DNA of 64,000 nucleotides from Streptomyces smaragdinus. Lineage in GTDB: Bacteria; Actinomycetota; Actinomycetes; Streptomycetales; Streptomycetaceae. The stretch is from NCBI RefSeq assembly GCF_009604385.1, contig NZ_WEGJ01000035.1:1-64000 (forward strand), in the 5' to 3' direction. Under the pieces are notes generated by a model. That model saw only the letters and a list, made by a program, of their open reading frames with translations. It searched no databases and was not told the origin of the DNA. Below are positions 16,525 through 24,214 of the stretch, piece after piece (the stretch's first letter is position 1; each line of letters starts with the position of its first letter). The position numbers and the translations under genes are program-made.

Positions 16525-16656
16525 TCAGCCGGCGTCGGGGGCGGTGCTGCCGACGAGTTCGGGCTTCGCCTCGGGGGTCTCGTCGGCGACGACCTCCACG
16601 GTGGGGGCGTCGGAGGTGTGGCAGGTGCCGTTCGGGGAGCAGCAGTCGCCGGCCAT
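16525..16656 (-). CDS. 43-residue Cys-rich miniprotein under CsoR-like operators
   Basis: Reads MAGDCCSPNGTCHTSDAP then an acidic tail ending AGSTAP-type residues (LVGSTAPDAG). Three Cys and a His lie in the first 13 residues (CC-x5-CH), a compact soft-metal or persulfide ligand set. The ATG has AAGGAG about 6 nt upstream. Immediately upstream are two near-palindromes of the ATACCC..GGGTAT kind bound by CsoR/CstR-family repressors. I infer a small copper-, other-metal- or sulfur-responsive protein; no named family is recognised. It is transcribed divergently from a large hypothetical gene. Confidence 0.7.
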   Translation of the reverse strand: MAGDCCSPNGTCHTSDAPTVEVVADETPEAKPELVGSTAPDAG

Positions 16657-16680
16657 GGGCGTCTCCTTTTCTTTTCGGGG

Positions 16681-16697
16681 ATACCCTCAGGGGGTAT
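16681..16697. promoter_or_regulatory. CsoR/CstR-like operator 1
   Basis: ATACCC-TCAGG-GGGTAT, a palindrome with 6-bp arms and a 5-bp centre. It lies 25 bp upstream of the Cys-rich gene's ATG. CsoR-family repressors (Cu(I), Ni or persulfide sensors) bind sites of this form. Confidence 0.6.
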
Positions 16698-16709
16698 GTG
16701 CAGCACTAT

Positions 16710-16726
16710 ATACCCCCGGGGTGTAT
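16710..16726. promoter_or_regulatory. CsoR/CstR-like operator 2
   Basis: ATACCCCCGGGGTGTAT, an imperfect palindrome 12 bp from operator 1. It covers the position expected for the -35 element of the rightward gene (start 16757), so one repressor could control both divergent genes. Confidence 0.5.
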
Positions 16727-16743
16727 CCGACGCAAGAGGCTGC

Positions 16744-16749
16744 TAGCGT
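16744..16749 (+). promoter_or_regulatory. -10 element TAGCGT, leaderless start for 16757 gene
   Basis: TAGCGT ends 7 nt before the ATG; no ribosome site lies between. The same hexamer recurs 6-8 nt before the starts at 35183 and 45099. Confidence 0.5.
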
Positions 16750-16756
16750 GCGCCGC

Positions 16757-18235
16757 ATGACCGGTCTCGAACTCCTGCGCGCCGACCCGGCGCTGGCCGC
16801 GCTCGCCGCGTTCCCCTTCGACTTCGATCTGGAGCGAGCCGAACACGGCGAGGAGGTCCGCCTGGCATCCGGCGCGGCGCTCACGCCGATCGCGGGGGAC
16901 GACACGGGCGGGACGTTCTTCGTGTGCGCCGGCGGGCCGGTGCTCTACGCCTCGTCGGAGGGACAGGCGGGACTGATCGCGGGGAGCGTGGACGAGGCGC
17001 TGGAGCTGGTGGTCGGGCTGCCGGGGTGGCGGGATCTGCTGGGGTTCACGGCCGGGGATCCGCCTGACGAACTCTGCGCCGAGGTGGCCGAGCTGGAGGG
17101 CGAGATGCGGGCCTCGTACGCGCCGGACCTCGACGAACAGCGCTCCGGGCTGCTCGCCGCACTGGGGCTGGCCGCACTCGGTCCCGCCGAGCTGGTCGCC
17201 CGGCTGCACACGGCGCAGTTGCGGACGGAGCCGGACTTCCTGCTTCTGAACGCCGAGGAACTGCTGGCGTACGAACCACTGCACGACCACCCGCAGCGCC
17301 CCCTGTACGACGTGGTCCTCGAGTCCGGCCGGGCGGATCTCGCGCTGCTGCGTGCCTCGCCGGAATCCTGGACTCGTACAGCCGCCGACGGAATCCGACG
17401 CCCCGTCGCGCTCCGCGCCGCGCAGTACGACCGCGACCCCGGCGACCTGGGCTTCCTGCGGACGCTGGCGGAGGCGGAGGCCAACTACGGCATGACGGAC
17501 GAACTCCGCCTCGCGATGCTGCTGATCGCCCGCCACGGAGGCGCGGCGGAGCTGCCGCTGCTGCTCCGGCTGCGCGAGACCTCGTACGACACCCACTGCG
17601 GGCTCTCGGAACTGCCCGAGAAGGGCGAGGAGGAGCTACGGGCCTGGGCCCGCGAGCTGGACGACGCCCTCTTCGGCGAGGATCCGGAGGAGGAGCCGGA
17701 GCTGCTGTGGATCGAGTTCGCCCGCCGCCAGGGCCGGACCGAGCACGCCCGCGCCGCGCTGATCCGGCTGCTCGACGCCACGGGTCCGGCGGAGGCGCCC
17801 CGGCTCGGCACCCTGGCCCACGAGCTGGCCGAGCTCGGCGACTTCGCCCAGGCCGCCCGCGCCCAGAAGATCCACACCGCCCTGCAGGACCGCGCCTGGG
17901 ACCGCGGCTCCGCCCTCACCCGGCTGGCGTCTCTCCAGCGGCAGGCCGGCGACCCGCAGGCCGCGTGGGCGTCCCTGGAGCGGGCGCTACGGGTCCTCGA
18001 TCCGCCCGAGGCGCCGGCCGTCCCCGCCCCCGCCCCGCCCGCCGACACCTCGGCCGACGGCTGGCGCGGGTACGGCCTCGGACACCGCGTCGTCCAGGAG
18101 CACTTCGAGCTCGCGGCGGCAGCCGGCGACCGCCGCGCGTACGACCGCGGCCGCGAGCTGCTGGCGTCCCTCCCGCACCCGCCGGCGGCGGCCGTGCGCG
18201 AGGCCGCCGACCGGGCGGCACGGGCGGTGTCGTAG
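16757..18235 (+). CDS. Large hypothetical protein, SUKH-like N-terminus and TPR-like C-terminus
   Basis: A 492-residue soluble protein. Its N-terminal third (GGTFFVCAGGPVLYASSEGQ, LPGWRDLLGF) resembles SMI1/KNR4 (SUKH) domains. The middle repeats short helical motifs (LYDVVLESGRADLALLRASP, then LRTLAEAEANYGMTDELRLAML) that look HEAT-like. The end contains TPR-like helices (AHELAELGDFAQAARAQKIH, then RQAGDPQAAWASLERAL). SUKH proteins are often immunity or scaffolding proteins, but no toxin gene is adjacent. The start lies 7 nt after TAGCGT, so the mRNA should be leaderless, and a CsoR-like operator overlaps the promoter. No function assigned. Confidence 0.65.
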   Translation: MTGLELLRADPALAALAAFPFDFDLERAEHGEEVRLASGAALTPIAGDDTGGTFFVCAGGPVLYASSEGQAGLIAGSVDEALELVVGLPGWRDLLGFTAGDPPDELCAEVAELEGEMRASYAPDLDEQRSGLLAALGLAALGPAELVARLHTAQLRTEPDFLLLNAEELLAYEPLHDHPQRPLYDVVLESGRADLALLRASPESWTRTAADGIRRPVALRAAQYDRDPGDLGFLRTLAEAEANYGMTDELRLAMLLIARHGGAAELPLLLRLRETSYDTHCGLSELPEKGEEELRAWARELDDALFGEDPEEEPELLWIEFARRQGRTEHARAALIRLLDATGPAEAPRLGTLAHELAELGDFAQAARAQKIHTALQDRAWDRGSALTRLASLQRQAGDPQAAWASLERALRVLDPPEAPAVPAPAPPADTSADGWRGYGLGHRVVQEHFELAAAAGDRRAYDRGRELLASLPHPPAAAVREAADRAARAVS

Positions 18236-18242
18236 GCGCCGC

Positions 18243-18425
18243 CTATGGCCGCCCGAACTCCAGCAGCGCCGCCGCGCACTCCCCCGCCGCCTCCTCCGCG
18301 TGCGCCGGGATCGCCGTCCCCGCCCGCAGACGCCGCTGCACCAGGGCGTACGGGACATCCACCAGCGCCATCACCGCCCGCTCCACCTCCGCCGGCGTCC
18401 GCGCCGCGCGCCACGTCCCGTACCG
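18243..18425 (-). pseudogene. Possible gene remnant, C-terminal fragment only
   Basis: A leftward frame ending at 18243 reads like real protein: RYGTWRAARTPAEVERAV, MALVDVPYALVQRRLRAG, then AHAEEAAGECAAALLEFGRP. The frame stays open upstream into the sigma-factor gene without a start codon with a ribosome site; only an internal ATG at 18371 offers a 42-residue product. It lies in the otherwise empty 258 bp between two genes. It may be the tail of a lost gene or a very small gene; I cannot name a family. Confidence 0.3.
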
Positions 18426-18493
18426 CCGCCATGACCCGGCCGTTGGCCGCCGCTGCGCCGGGTGGCCCGCGCCCGGCGCGGCTGAGGCCCCCG

Positions 18494-19390
18494 TCAGTCG
18501 GTGGCGAGCAGCTGTCTTCGCAGGCGGGCGAGGATCGCGGAGAGCAGCCGCGACACGTGCATCTGCGAGATGCCGAGCTCCGCCCCGATCTCGCTCTGCG
18601 TCAGCTCCTGGCCGAACCGCATGGACAGGATGCGCCGTTCGCGTTCGGGCAGCGCGGCGACGAGGGGCTTGAGGGCGTGGATGTTCTCGACCTTTTCCAG
18701 CCGGCGGTCCTCGTAGCCGAGCCGGTCGGACAGGGGGCCCTCCCCGTCGTCGCCGTCCGTCTGGTAGTCGACGGAGGAGGCGGTGTAGCCGTTGGCGGCG
18801 AGCAGGCCCTCGAGGACGTCCTCGGCGTCCAGTCCGGTGTGCGCGGCGAGTTCGGCGACCGTCGCGCTGCGGCCCAGACGCTGTTCGACCTCCGTCTGCG
18901 CCTTGGCGAGGGTGAGGCGCAGCTCCTGCAGGCGGCGCGGGACTCGGACGGCCCAGGAGGTGTCGCGGAAGAACCGTTTGATCTCGCCGATGATGGTCGG
19001 CAGCGCGAACGAGGGGAACTCCACGCCGAGTTCCGGATCGAACCGGTTGATCGCCTTGATCAGGCCGATGGTGCCCACCTGGACGATGTCTTCCTGCGAC
19101 TCGGTGCGGGTGCGGAAGCGGGCGGCGGCGTAGCGCACCAGGGTCAGATTGAGCTCCACGAGGGTGTTGCGTACGTACGAGTACTCGCCGGTGCCTTCCT
19201 CCAGGGTGCGCAGCCGCACCAGGAGGACCCGGGACATCTCGCGCAGTGACGCGGTGTCCGTGTCGGACGGTCGGGGAACGGGCGGCAGTTCGGCCTGCTG
19301 CCGCGCCGGTCTGGGGTGGGGCGCCGGGCCGGGCCCCGGGGTATGTCGGTGCGAGCGGGCGTAGTTCTCGGTCAGCCAGGGGGCGGCCAT
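18494..19390 (-). CDS. SigB/SigF-family RNA polymerase sigma factor
   Basis: A 298-residue group-3 sigma factor that redirects RNA polymerase to stress or developmental promoters. Region 2 is clear (EDIVQVGTIGLIKAINRFDP, about residues 100-119), followed by the B/F-type signature FPSFALPTIIGEIKRFFRD. Region 3 holds LGRSATVAELAAHTGL and region 4 LTQSEIGAELGISQMHVSRL. A Pro-rich, unstructured extension of about 50 residues precedes region 1.2. The start ATG has GGAGAGG 9 nt upstream. A promoter of the SigB consensus type precedes the gene, so it probably amplifies its own expression. No anti-sigma gene is adjacent; the upstream neighbours are an FHA protein and a Ser/Thr kinase. Confidence 0.88.
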   Translation of the reverse strand: MAAPWLTENYARSHRHTPGPGPAPHPRPARQQAELPPVPRPSDTDTASLREMSRVLLVRLRTLEEGTGEYSYVRNTLVELNLTLVRYAAARFRTRTESQEDIVQVGTIGLIKAINRFDPELGVEFPSFALPTIIGEIKRFFRDTSWAVRVPRRLQELRLTLAKAQTEVEQRLGRSATVAELAAHTGLDAEDVLEGLLAANGYTASSVDYQTDGDDGEGPLSDRLGYEDRRLEKVENIHALKPLVAALPERERRILSMRFGQELTQSEIGAELGISQMHVSRLLSAILARLRRQLLATD

Positions 19391-19452
19391 GTCCCGGTCC
19401 TCTCCGTCGGGTTGCCGAGGTCGTGCGCCTCGGGTCGGGTCCGTCTCGCCTG

Positions 19453-19477
19453 GTACCCGGTTTCCGCGACGGTATGC
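19453..19477 (-). promoter_or_regulatory. SigB-type promoter of the sigma-factor gene
   Basis: Reading leftward, GCAT (19477-19474), a 15-bp spacer, then GGGTAC (19458-19453) match the S. coelicolor SigB consensus GNNT-N14-16-GGGTAC/T. The start codon is 63 bp downstream of the -10. Confidence 0.6.
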
Positions 19478-19484
19478 GGAATCG

Positions 19485-20240
19485 TTATCTTCCGTGATCG
19501 GGTCGGCCCTCGGCGTCCAGCAGGGCCAGGTCCTCCTCCCGTACGACGTCGAAACGCAGCGCGAGGGAGGCCACGGCCTCCTTCTTGCCGTTCTGCCGCG
19601 CGCCCTCGGCGGCGAGGTCGGCGGCGGCGCCGAGGCGGAGTTTGACGGCGAGGTAGTCGAGGTTCCACTGCACGGTCGTACGGCTGGCGGCGGGCCAGCG
19701 GGGGCGCAGCCGCTCGACGATGCGGTCGGTGGTGGGGAGGGGGGCGTGCGGTTCGCCCCTGAGGCGGGGCTCGCAGAGGGCGGCGAGGACGAGGAAGTAC
19801 CGCTTGTCGCGGTCGAGGGAGAAGGCCATGAGGGTCGGCGCGCCCTGTCCTTGCGCCGGGGCTCTGACCAGGTACTCGTGGCGGGGGGCCCAGACGTCGA
19901 AGGTGAGGAGTTCGCCTGCGGCGGGGAGGACGACGCGGGAGAACTCGAAGGGGATGGGGGCGTCGAGCCTTCCGGGGGCGATTTTGATGTGTTCGCCGGC
20001 GCCTTCGGGGTTTTCTACGACGTAGGTCTGGGTGCTGAAGTTGGAGAGCTCCCAGTGCCCTTTCCCGGCGGTGATCTGCCCGGCGTTACGGGAGACGCCG
20101 GGGTGGGGGATCTCCATCCAGCGGACGTCGCCGCCGGGGTGGCCGTCGCGGCCGAAGTCGAGGGTGTCGCCGGGTTCGAGGAGCACCTGGCCGCCGCCGG
20201 CGGGGTGGGGCGCGGAGGGGATGACGATGATGGAGTCCAC
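19485..20240 (-). CDS. FHA-domain protein
   Basis: A 251-residue protein whose N-terminal half has FHA features: LDFGRDGHPGGDVRWMEIPH then PGVSRNAGQITAGKGHWELS and NFSTQTYVVE (about residues 25-85). These correspond to the GR, S/R and N positions that read phosphothreonine. The C-terminal half carries WLD-like helices (TTDRIVERLRPRWPAASRTT, VQWNLDYLAVKLRL), probably a winged-helix-like fold. The GTG at 20240 follows AAAGGAG. It starts 16 bp after the Ser/Thr kinase stop, so kinase and phosphopeptide reader form an operon. Confidence 0.75.
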   Translation of the reverse strand: MDSIIVIPSAPHPAGGGQVLLEPGDTLDFGRDGHPGGDVRWMEIPHPGVSRNAGQITAGKGHWELSNFSTQTYVVENPEGAGEHIKIAPGRLDAPIPFEFSRVVLPAAGELLTFDVWAPRHEYLVRAPAQGQGAPTLMAFSLDRDKRYFLVLAALCEPRLRGEPHAPLPTTDRIVERLRPRWPAASRTTVQWNLDYLAVKLRLGAAADLAAEGARQNGKKEAVASLALRFDVVREEDLALLDAEGRPDHGR

Positions 20241-20256
20241 GGGGCTCCTTTCGCGG

Positions 20257-22284
20257 TCAAGCGGCAGTGGGGGGTTGCGGGTCGGGGGCGTTGACGTCGA
20301 GGGAGAAGAGGATGCCACCGCCGCAGGGGACGTACAGGGCGGAGCCCAGGATGCCGGGGGTGAATCCTCCGACGCCCAGGGGCAGTCGGGCTCCGGGTGC
20401 CGGCCCGGAAGTCCACCGGACCTCGCCCGTCGCGCGGTCCAGGGCCGCCACACGGCCGGTCGGACTGGAGACGAGGACGAGCCGGTCTCCTACCGCAGGG
20501 GCACCGGGGCTGTCGAATTCGAGGGTGCGCCGCCACAGTCGGCGGCCGGTTCGCAGATCAACGGCGCTCACGGTGCTGTCGTCCGCCGACTCGTAGTACA
20601 CGTCGGCAGCGAGCACGCCCGGCGGATCGGGATCCATCAGAGGATCCGGCTGCTCCGCCAATACCCCCAACCGGCCCGTATCCGGGTCGAGGATGCCGAG
20701 GCGTCTGCGGTCGGATGTGCTGACCCCCACCACGATCTTCTCCGCATCGGCTGCAAGCGGCTTCAGGAGATACGGGTGGGTCCTGGACCACAGTCGCTCA
20801 CCGTCGCGCGTCCGAAAGGCCGCGACCACCGTGGTCATCGAGTTCTCGTCGGACGTCGCACAGCTCGTCACCACCACGTCGTCGAGCATCCGCAGGCCAC
20901 ACGCCTCGGTGTACGGCAAGGTCCTGGACCACAGCCGACGGCCTGAACGCCCCTCGTATCCGATCACCGCGCCTTCATTCACGAGGGCTACCACTCCCCG
21001 GGATATCCCCGACACCGGCGCGACGGCCACATACTTCGAATCTTTCACCTGGTGCCACAGCGTCGTACCAGTGGCTGCGTCCACCACGTGCACAGCCAGC
21101 TCCGTACCGTCGCCCTCGGTCTGCACCAGGACCAGGTCCGACGAGGCGGCCAGCAAATGAGGCACGGGGTACTCCTCACCCGTGTACTTCTTCCGCCACT
21201 CGGCACGTCCGGTCGCCGGGTCGAACCGGGTCAGTGGCCCACTCCCCTGCGCACAGAACAGCGCCCCCTGCGTCGGCGGCGCGCACGTCGGCCCCTCATG
21301 CACGTTCGGGAGGAGCCGGGTTGCCCACGGCCGCCACCCCTCCGGCGTCCCCGCGACCACCCCCCGGACGGCGTCCTCCGACCGCCCGTCGGCGCCGACC
21401 ACCGCAAGCAGCCCGACGGCCAGCCCCACCGCCACCCCCCGCCGCACAGCCCTCCCCACCCGCAACCGCAGCCGCACCCGCCGCCCCGGCCCCGACACCG
21501 CCGCCAGCACCTCCGCCGGCGTGGGCCGCTCCCCCGGGTCCTTCGCGAGGCACCGCCGTACCAGCGGCCGCAGCCACTCCGGCGTGCCCCCCAGGTCCGC
21601 CGGGGCCGCGACCACCCGGTGGGCGATGAGGTACGGCGAGTCGTCGTCGAACGGCCCCGCCCCCGTCGCCGCGTACACCAGCAGCGCCCCCAGGGCGAAG
21701 ACGTCCGCCGCCGGTCCCACGTCCCGGGGCCGGGCCAGCTGCTCGGGGGCCATGAACGGCGGCGACCCGATCACCCGTCCCGTGACCGTCAGCGTGTGGT
21801 GGTCCGCCGCCCGCGACACCCCGAAGTCGATGACCCGCGGCCCGTCCGCCGCGAGGAGCACGTTGCCGGGTTTGAGGTCCCGGTGCACCACGCCCGCCCG
21901 GTGGATGTCCCGCAACGCCGCCGCCAGCCCCGCGGCCAGCCGCCGCAGCTCCGCCTCCCCCAGCGGACCGTGCGCCTCCACCTGCGCCTGGAGCGCCGGC
22001 GCGGCGACGAACTCCGTCGCCATCCACGGCACGTCGTCCGCGACCCCCGCGTCCAGCACCCGCACGGTGCTCGCCCCGGTGACGCGCCGCGCCGCACTCA
22101 CCTCGCGCGCGAACCGCTCCCGGAACTCCGCGTCGTCCGCCAGATGCCGGTGCACGACCTTCACCGCGACCGGCCGCCCCGCCCGGTCCCTGGCCAGATA
22201 CACGGTGCCCATCCCGCCGGACCCGAGCCGTGCCTCGAGCACATAGTCCCCGACGGCCCCCGGATCCCCCGTCCGCAAGCCCAC
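20257..22284 (-). CDS. Membrane Ser/Thr protein kinase with PQQ-like sensor domain
   Basis: A 675-residue Hanks-type (PknB-like) kinase. The cytoplasmic kinase domain (about 10-265) has the P-loop GSGGMGTVYLA, Lys42 in VAVKVV, HRDLKPGN with catalytic Asp136, DFG at 153-155 and APEQL. A single membrane span follows at about 283-297. The outer domain (about 340-670) is a PQQ-type beta-propeller, seen in repeated blades such as GRAEWRKKY, GTTLWHQVK, GRRLWSRTLP, GERLWSRTHP and GRRLWRRTL. It presumably senses an extracellular ligand and signals through the adjacent FHA protein. The start is uncertain: GTG 22284 has GGGGG 5 nt upstream and begins next to the kinase fold; in-frame codons further upstream encode Pro/Arg-rich sequence of doubtful origin. 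Confidence 0.85.
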   Translation of the reverse strand: MGLRTGDPGAVGDYVLEARLGSGGMGTVYLARDRAGRPVAVKVVHRHLADDAEFRERFAREVSAARRVTGASTVRVLDAGVADDVPWMATEFVAAPALQAQVEAHGPLGEAELRRLAAGLAAALRDIHRAGVVHRDLKPGNVLLAADGPRVIDFGVSRAADHHTLTVTGRVIGSPPFMAPEQLARPRDVGPAADVFALGALLVYAATGAGPFDDDSPYLIAHRVVAAPADLGGTPEWLRPLVRRCLAKDPGERPTPAEVLAAVSGPGRRVRLRLRVGRAVRRGVAVGLAVGLLAVVGADGRSEDAVRGVVAGTPEGWRPWATRLLPNVHEGPTCAPPTQGALFCAQGSGPLTRFDPATGRAEWRKKYTGEEYPVPHLLAASSDLVLVQTEGDGTELAVHVVDAATGTTLWHQVKDSKYVAVAPVSGISRGVVALVNEGAVIGYEGRSGRRLWSRTLPYTEACGLRMLDDVVVTSCATSDENSMTTVVAAFRTRDGERLWSRTHPYLLKPLAADAEKIVVGVSTSDRRRLGILDPDTGRLGVLAEQPDPLMDPDPPGVLAADVYYESADDSTVSAVDLRTGRRLWRRTLEFDSPGAPAVGDRLVLVSSPTGRVAALDRATGEVRWTSGPAPGARLPLGVGGFTPGILGSALYVPCGGGILFSLDVNAPDPQPPTAA

Positions 22285-22511
22285 AACCGCCCCCACCCGG
22301 TAAGCGCGTTCCGCCAACCGGCCGACGGTATCAACGGGTTCGGACCGGCCGCCACAGGTCCGGCCGGGGGCCCGGGGGTTGTCCCCCGGAAAACGCGGCA
22401 ACGGGTTCGGACCGGCCGCCACACGCCCGGCCCGCCCAACACCCCGGTCCGGGCACACGCCCTGAGTTCTCTCAGTACCGCCCGGCCGCGGATCTTTGCC
22501 AGGTTGTCCCC

Positions 22512-23501
22512 ATGCTCCGAATCGACTTCAGTGCGGGGGACTTGAGCCGACTAAGGGTGTCGAAAGAACCCGATCCGATGTGGGAGGTGGTACTCAGCCT
22601 GCAACTGCTGCAGAGCCGCCAGGCGAAACTGGCGTTCGACCCATGGCGCCGCGAAGTACAGACCGCGCTGCGCCGCACCGGCCTCACGACGACCGCCGCC
22701 GGGCTGGCCCGGCTGTGTCCGACGGCCGCGTACTTCCCGGACTTCCTGACCCCGGGCGGCACCGGCCCCGAGCTGGAGGGGGCGCTGGACCGGGTGCTGT
22801 CCACACCCCGCCGGCGGCTCGCGGAGGAGCTCCGGCTGCTGGCCCGTACGACACCGCTGCCGCCGTCCGCCGCCCGGCTGGCCTCGGGCGACACGGCCAC
22901 GCTGCGGCGGCTGGGCGAGGCGGTGCGCCGGTACTACGCCGTCGCGGTGGCCCCGTACCGGGAGGCGATCCGTTCCGCCGTGGCGGCGGACCGCCAGCCA
23001 CGGGCGGCGGCGGCGCTCTCGCACGGGGCGGGCGGTCTGCTGTCCACGTTCCAGCCGGAGCTCGTGCAGGAGGGGGACACCCTGCGGTGCGCGTATCCCG
23101 TCGTACGTGAGCTGCCGCTGCGGGGCCGGCCGCTGACGCTGGTGCCGTCGTTCTTCTGCGTACACCGCCCGGTGGCGCTCGTGGACCCGGGGCTGCCGCC
23201 GGTGCTGGTCTACCCGCTGTCCCCGGCCCCCGGCTGGCTCCCGGCCCGTGGCAGCGCCCCGCGCACCGCGCCGGCCCGGGCACTCGGCCGGCTGATCGGG
23301 TCCACGCGGGCGCTGGTCCTGGACCTGCTGGACGAGCCGCGCACGACCAGCAGGATCGCCGCGGAACTGGGCGTGGCCCTGGCCTCGGCGAGCCGCCACG
23401 CCTCGGTCCTGCGCGAGGCGGGCCTGATCACGTCCCACCGCGACGGCCACCACGTCCTCCACCAGCGCACGCCTCAGGGGGAGGCGCTGCTGAACGGCTG
23501 A
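22512..23501 (+). CDS. ArsR-like winged-helix regulator (DUF5937 type)
   Basis: A 329-residue transcription factor. The C-terminal helix-turn-helix is of ArsR type (LLDEPRTTSRIAAELGVALA, SASRHASVLREAGLI; about residues 273-310), and the N-terminal two-thirds match the DUF5937 architecture (LEGALDRVLSTPRRRLAEEL; EGDTLRCAYPVV; LTLVPSFFC). Such proteins are common in Streptomyces and usually repress nearby genes; the target here is unknown. The ATG lies 6 nt after CAGGTT without a ribosome site, so it may be leaderless. It is divergent from the kinase gene. A 16-bp hairpin ends the gene. Confidence 0.8.
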   Translation: MLRIDFSAGDLSRLRVSKEPDPMWEVVLSLQLLQSRQAKLAFDPWRREVQTALRRTGLTTTAAGLARLCPTAAYFPDFLTPGGTGPELEGALDRVLSTPRRRLAEELRLLARTTPLPPSAARLASGDTATLRRLGEAVRRYYAVAVAPYREAIRSAVAADRQPRAAAALSHGAGGLLSTFQPELVQEGDTLRCAYPVVRELPLRGRPLTLVPSFFCVHRPVALVDPGLPPVLVYPLSPAPGWLPARGSAPRTAPARALGRLIGSTRALVLDLLDEPRTTSRIAAELGVALASASRHASVLREAGLITSHRDGHHVLHQRTPQGEALLNG

Positions 23502-23502
23502 C

Positions 23503-23548
23503 CCCGGACGGGTCCGCCCCCTGTGACCAGGAGGCGGACCCGTCCGGG
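23503..23548. terminator. Perfect 16-bp bidirectional terminator hairpin
   Basis: CCCGGACGGGTCCGCC and GGCGGACCCGTCCGGG pair perfectly around a 14-nt loop, exactly between two convergent genes (stops at 23501 and 23554). Confidence 0.85.
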
Positions 23549-23553
23549 AGGGC

Positions 23554-24075
23554 TCATGCCCGGGCCCAGGTGCTCTCCGTGATCCAGTCCGAGTAGCCGT
23601 CGTCGTCGTAGACCTTGACCTCGACCTGGGCGTCCTCGGGAATGTCCTGCCCGTTCCAGATCTTCTTGTCGACGACCGCGTCGGTGCCGTTCGGCGAGAT
23701 ACGGGCGAGCCGGTGGTACACGGTGCCGGCGTAGTAGCCGAGCTCGACGTAGATGGTGTCGCCGTCGTTCCTGGTGTCGTACACCCACAGCTCCTCGCCG
23801 AGCGGGTGGAACTCCACCTTCCCCACGAACCAGTCGCCCTTGTACAGCTCCGTCTTGTACGCCATGGAGTTCCCGGCGTCGTACGCGAAGTACGTCCCGT
23901 CGAACGGGTCGGCGAGATCCCCACCGCTGCAGGGGCAGTACGTGGTGGCCGGGTGATAGTCGGCCACCGTCGGGTCCGGGTCGTACGCCTGTGCGGGCGC
24001 GGCAGCGCCCAGGACCGTGCCCCCGGCCAGCACGGCCCCCGCGGCGATACCCGCCGCCAGCTCTCGAAGTCGCAT
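23554..24075 (-). CDS. Small secreted protein of unknown function
   Basis: A 173-residue exported protein. The signal peptide is textbook (RLRELAAGIAAGAVLAGG then TVLGAAAPAQA, cut near residue 31). The mature part has a CPCSGG motif followed by a beta-rich domain dense in Tyr, Asp and Gly (WVYDTRNDGDTIYVELGYYA; VYDDDGYSDWI). Two close cysteines may form a disulfide. No family recognised. ATG 24075 has GGGGGA 5 nt upstream. Confidence 0.7.
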   Translation of the reverse strand: MRLRELAAGIAAGAVLAGGTVLGAAAPAQAYDPDPTVADYHPATTYCPCSGGDLADPFDGTYFAYDAGNSMAYKTELYKGDWFVGKVEFHPLGEELWVYDTRNDGDTIYVELGYYAGTVYHRLARISPNGTDAVVDKKIWNGQDIPEDAQVEVKVYDDDGYSDWITESTWARA

Positions 24076-24214
24076 GTCGGTCCCCCGTTTCCGGGCGTCG
24101 CCGCCCGCTCGGATCACATCCGTGAACCGCACCATCGTGACCCGGGAGCGCGGTGGCGCCGCGGAGTTTCGACGAGGACTCAACCCGGCGTCACGCCCAC
24201 GGGTGCGGTCAGGG

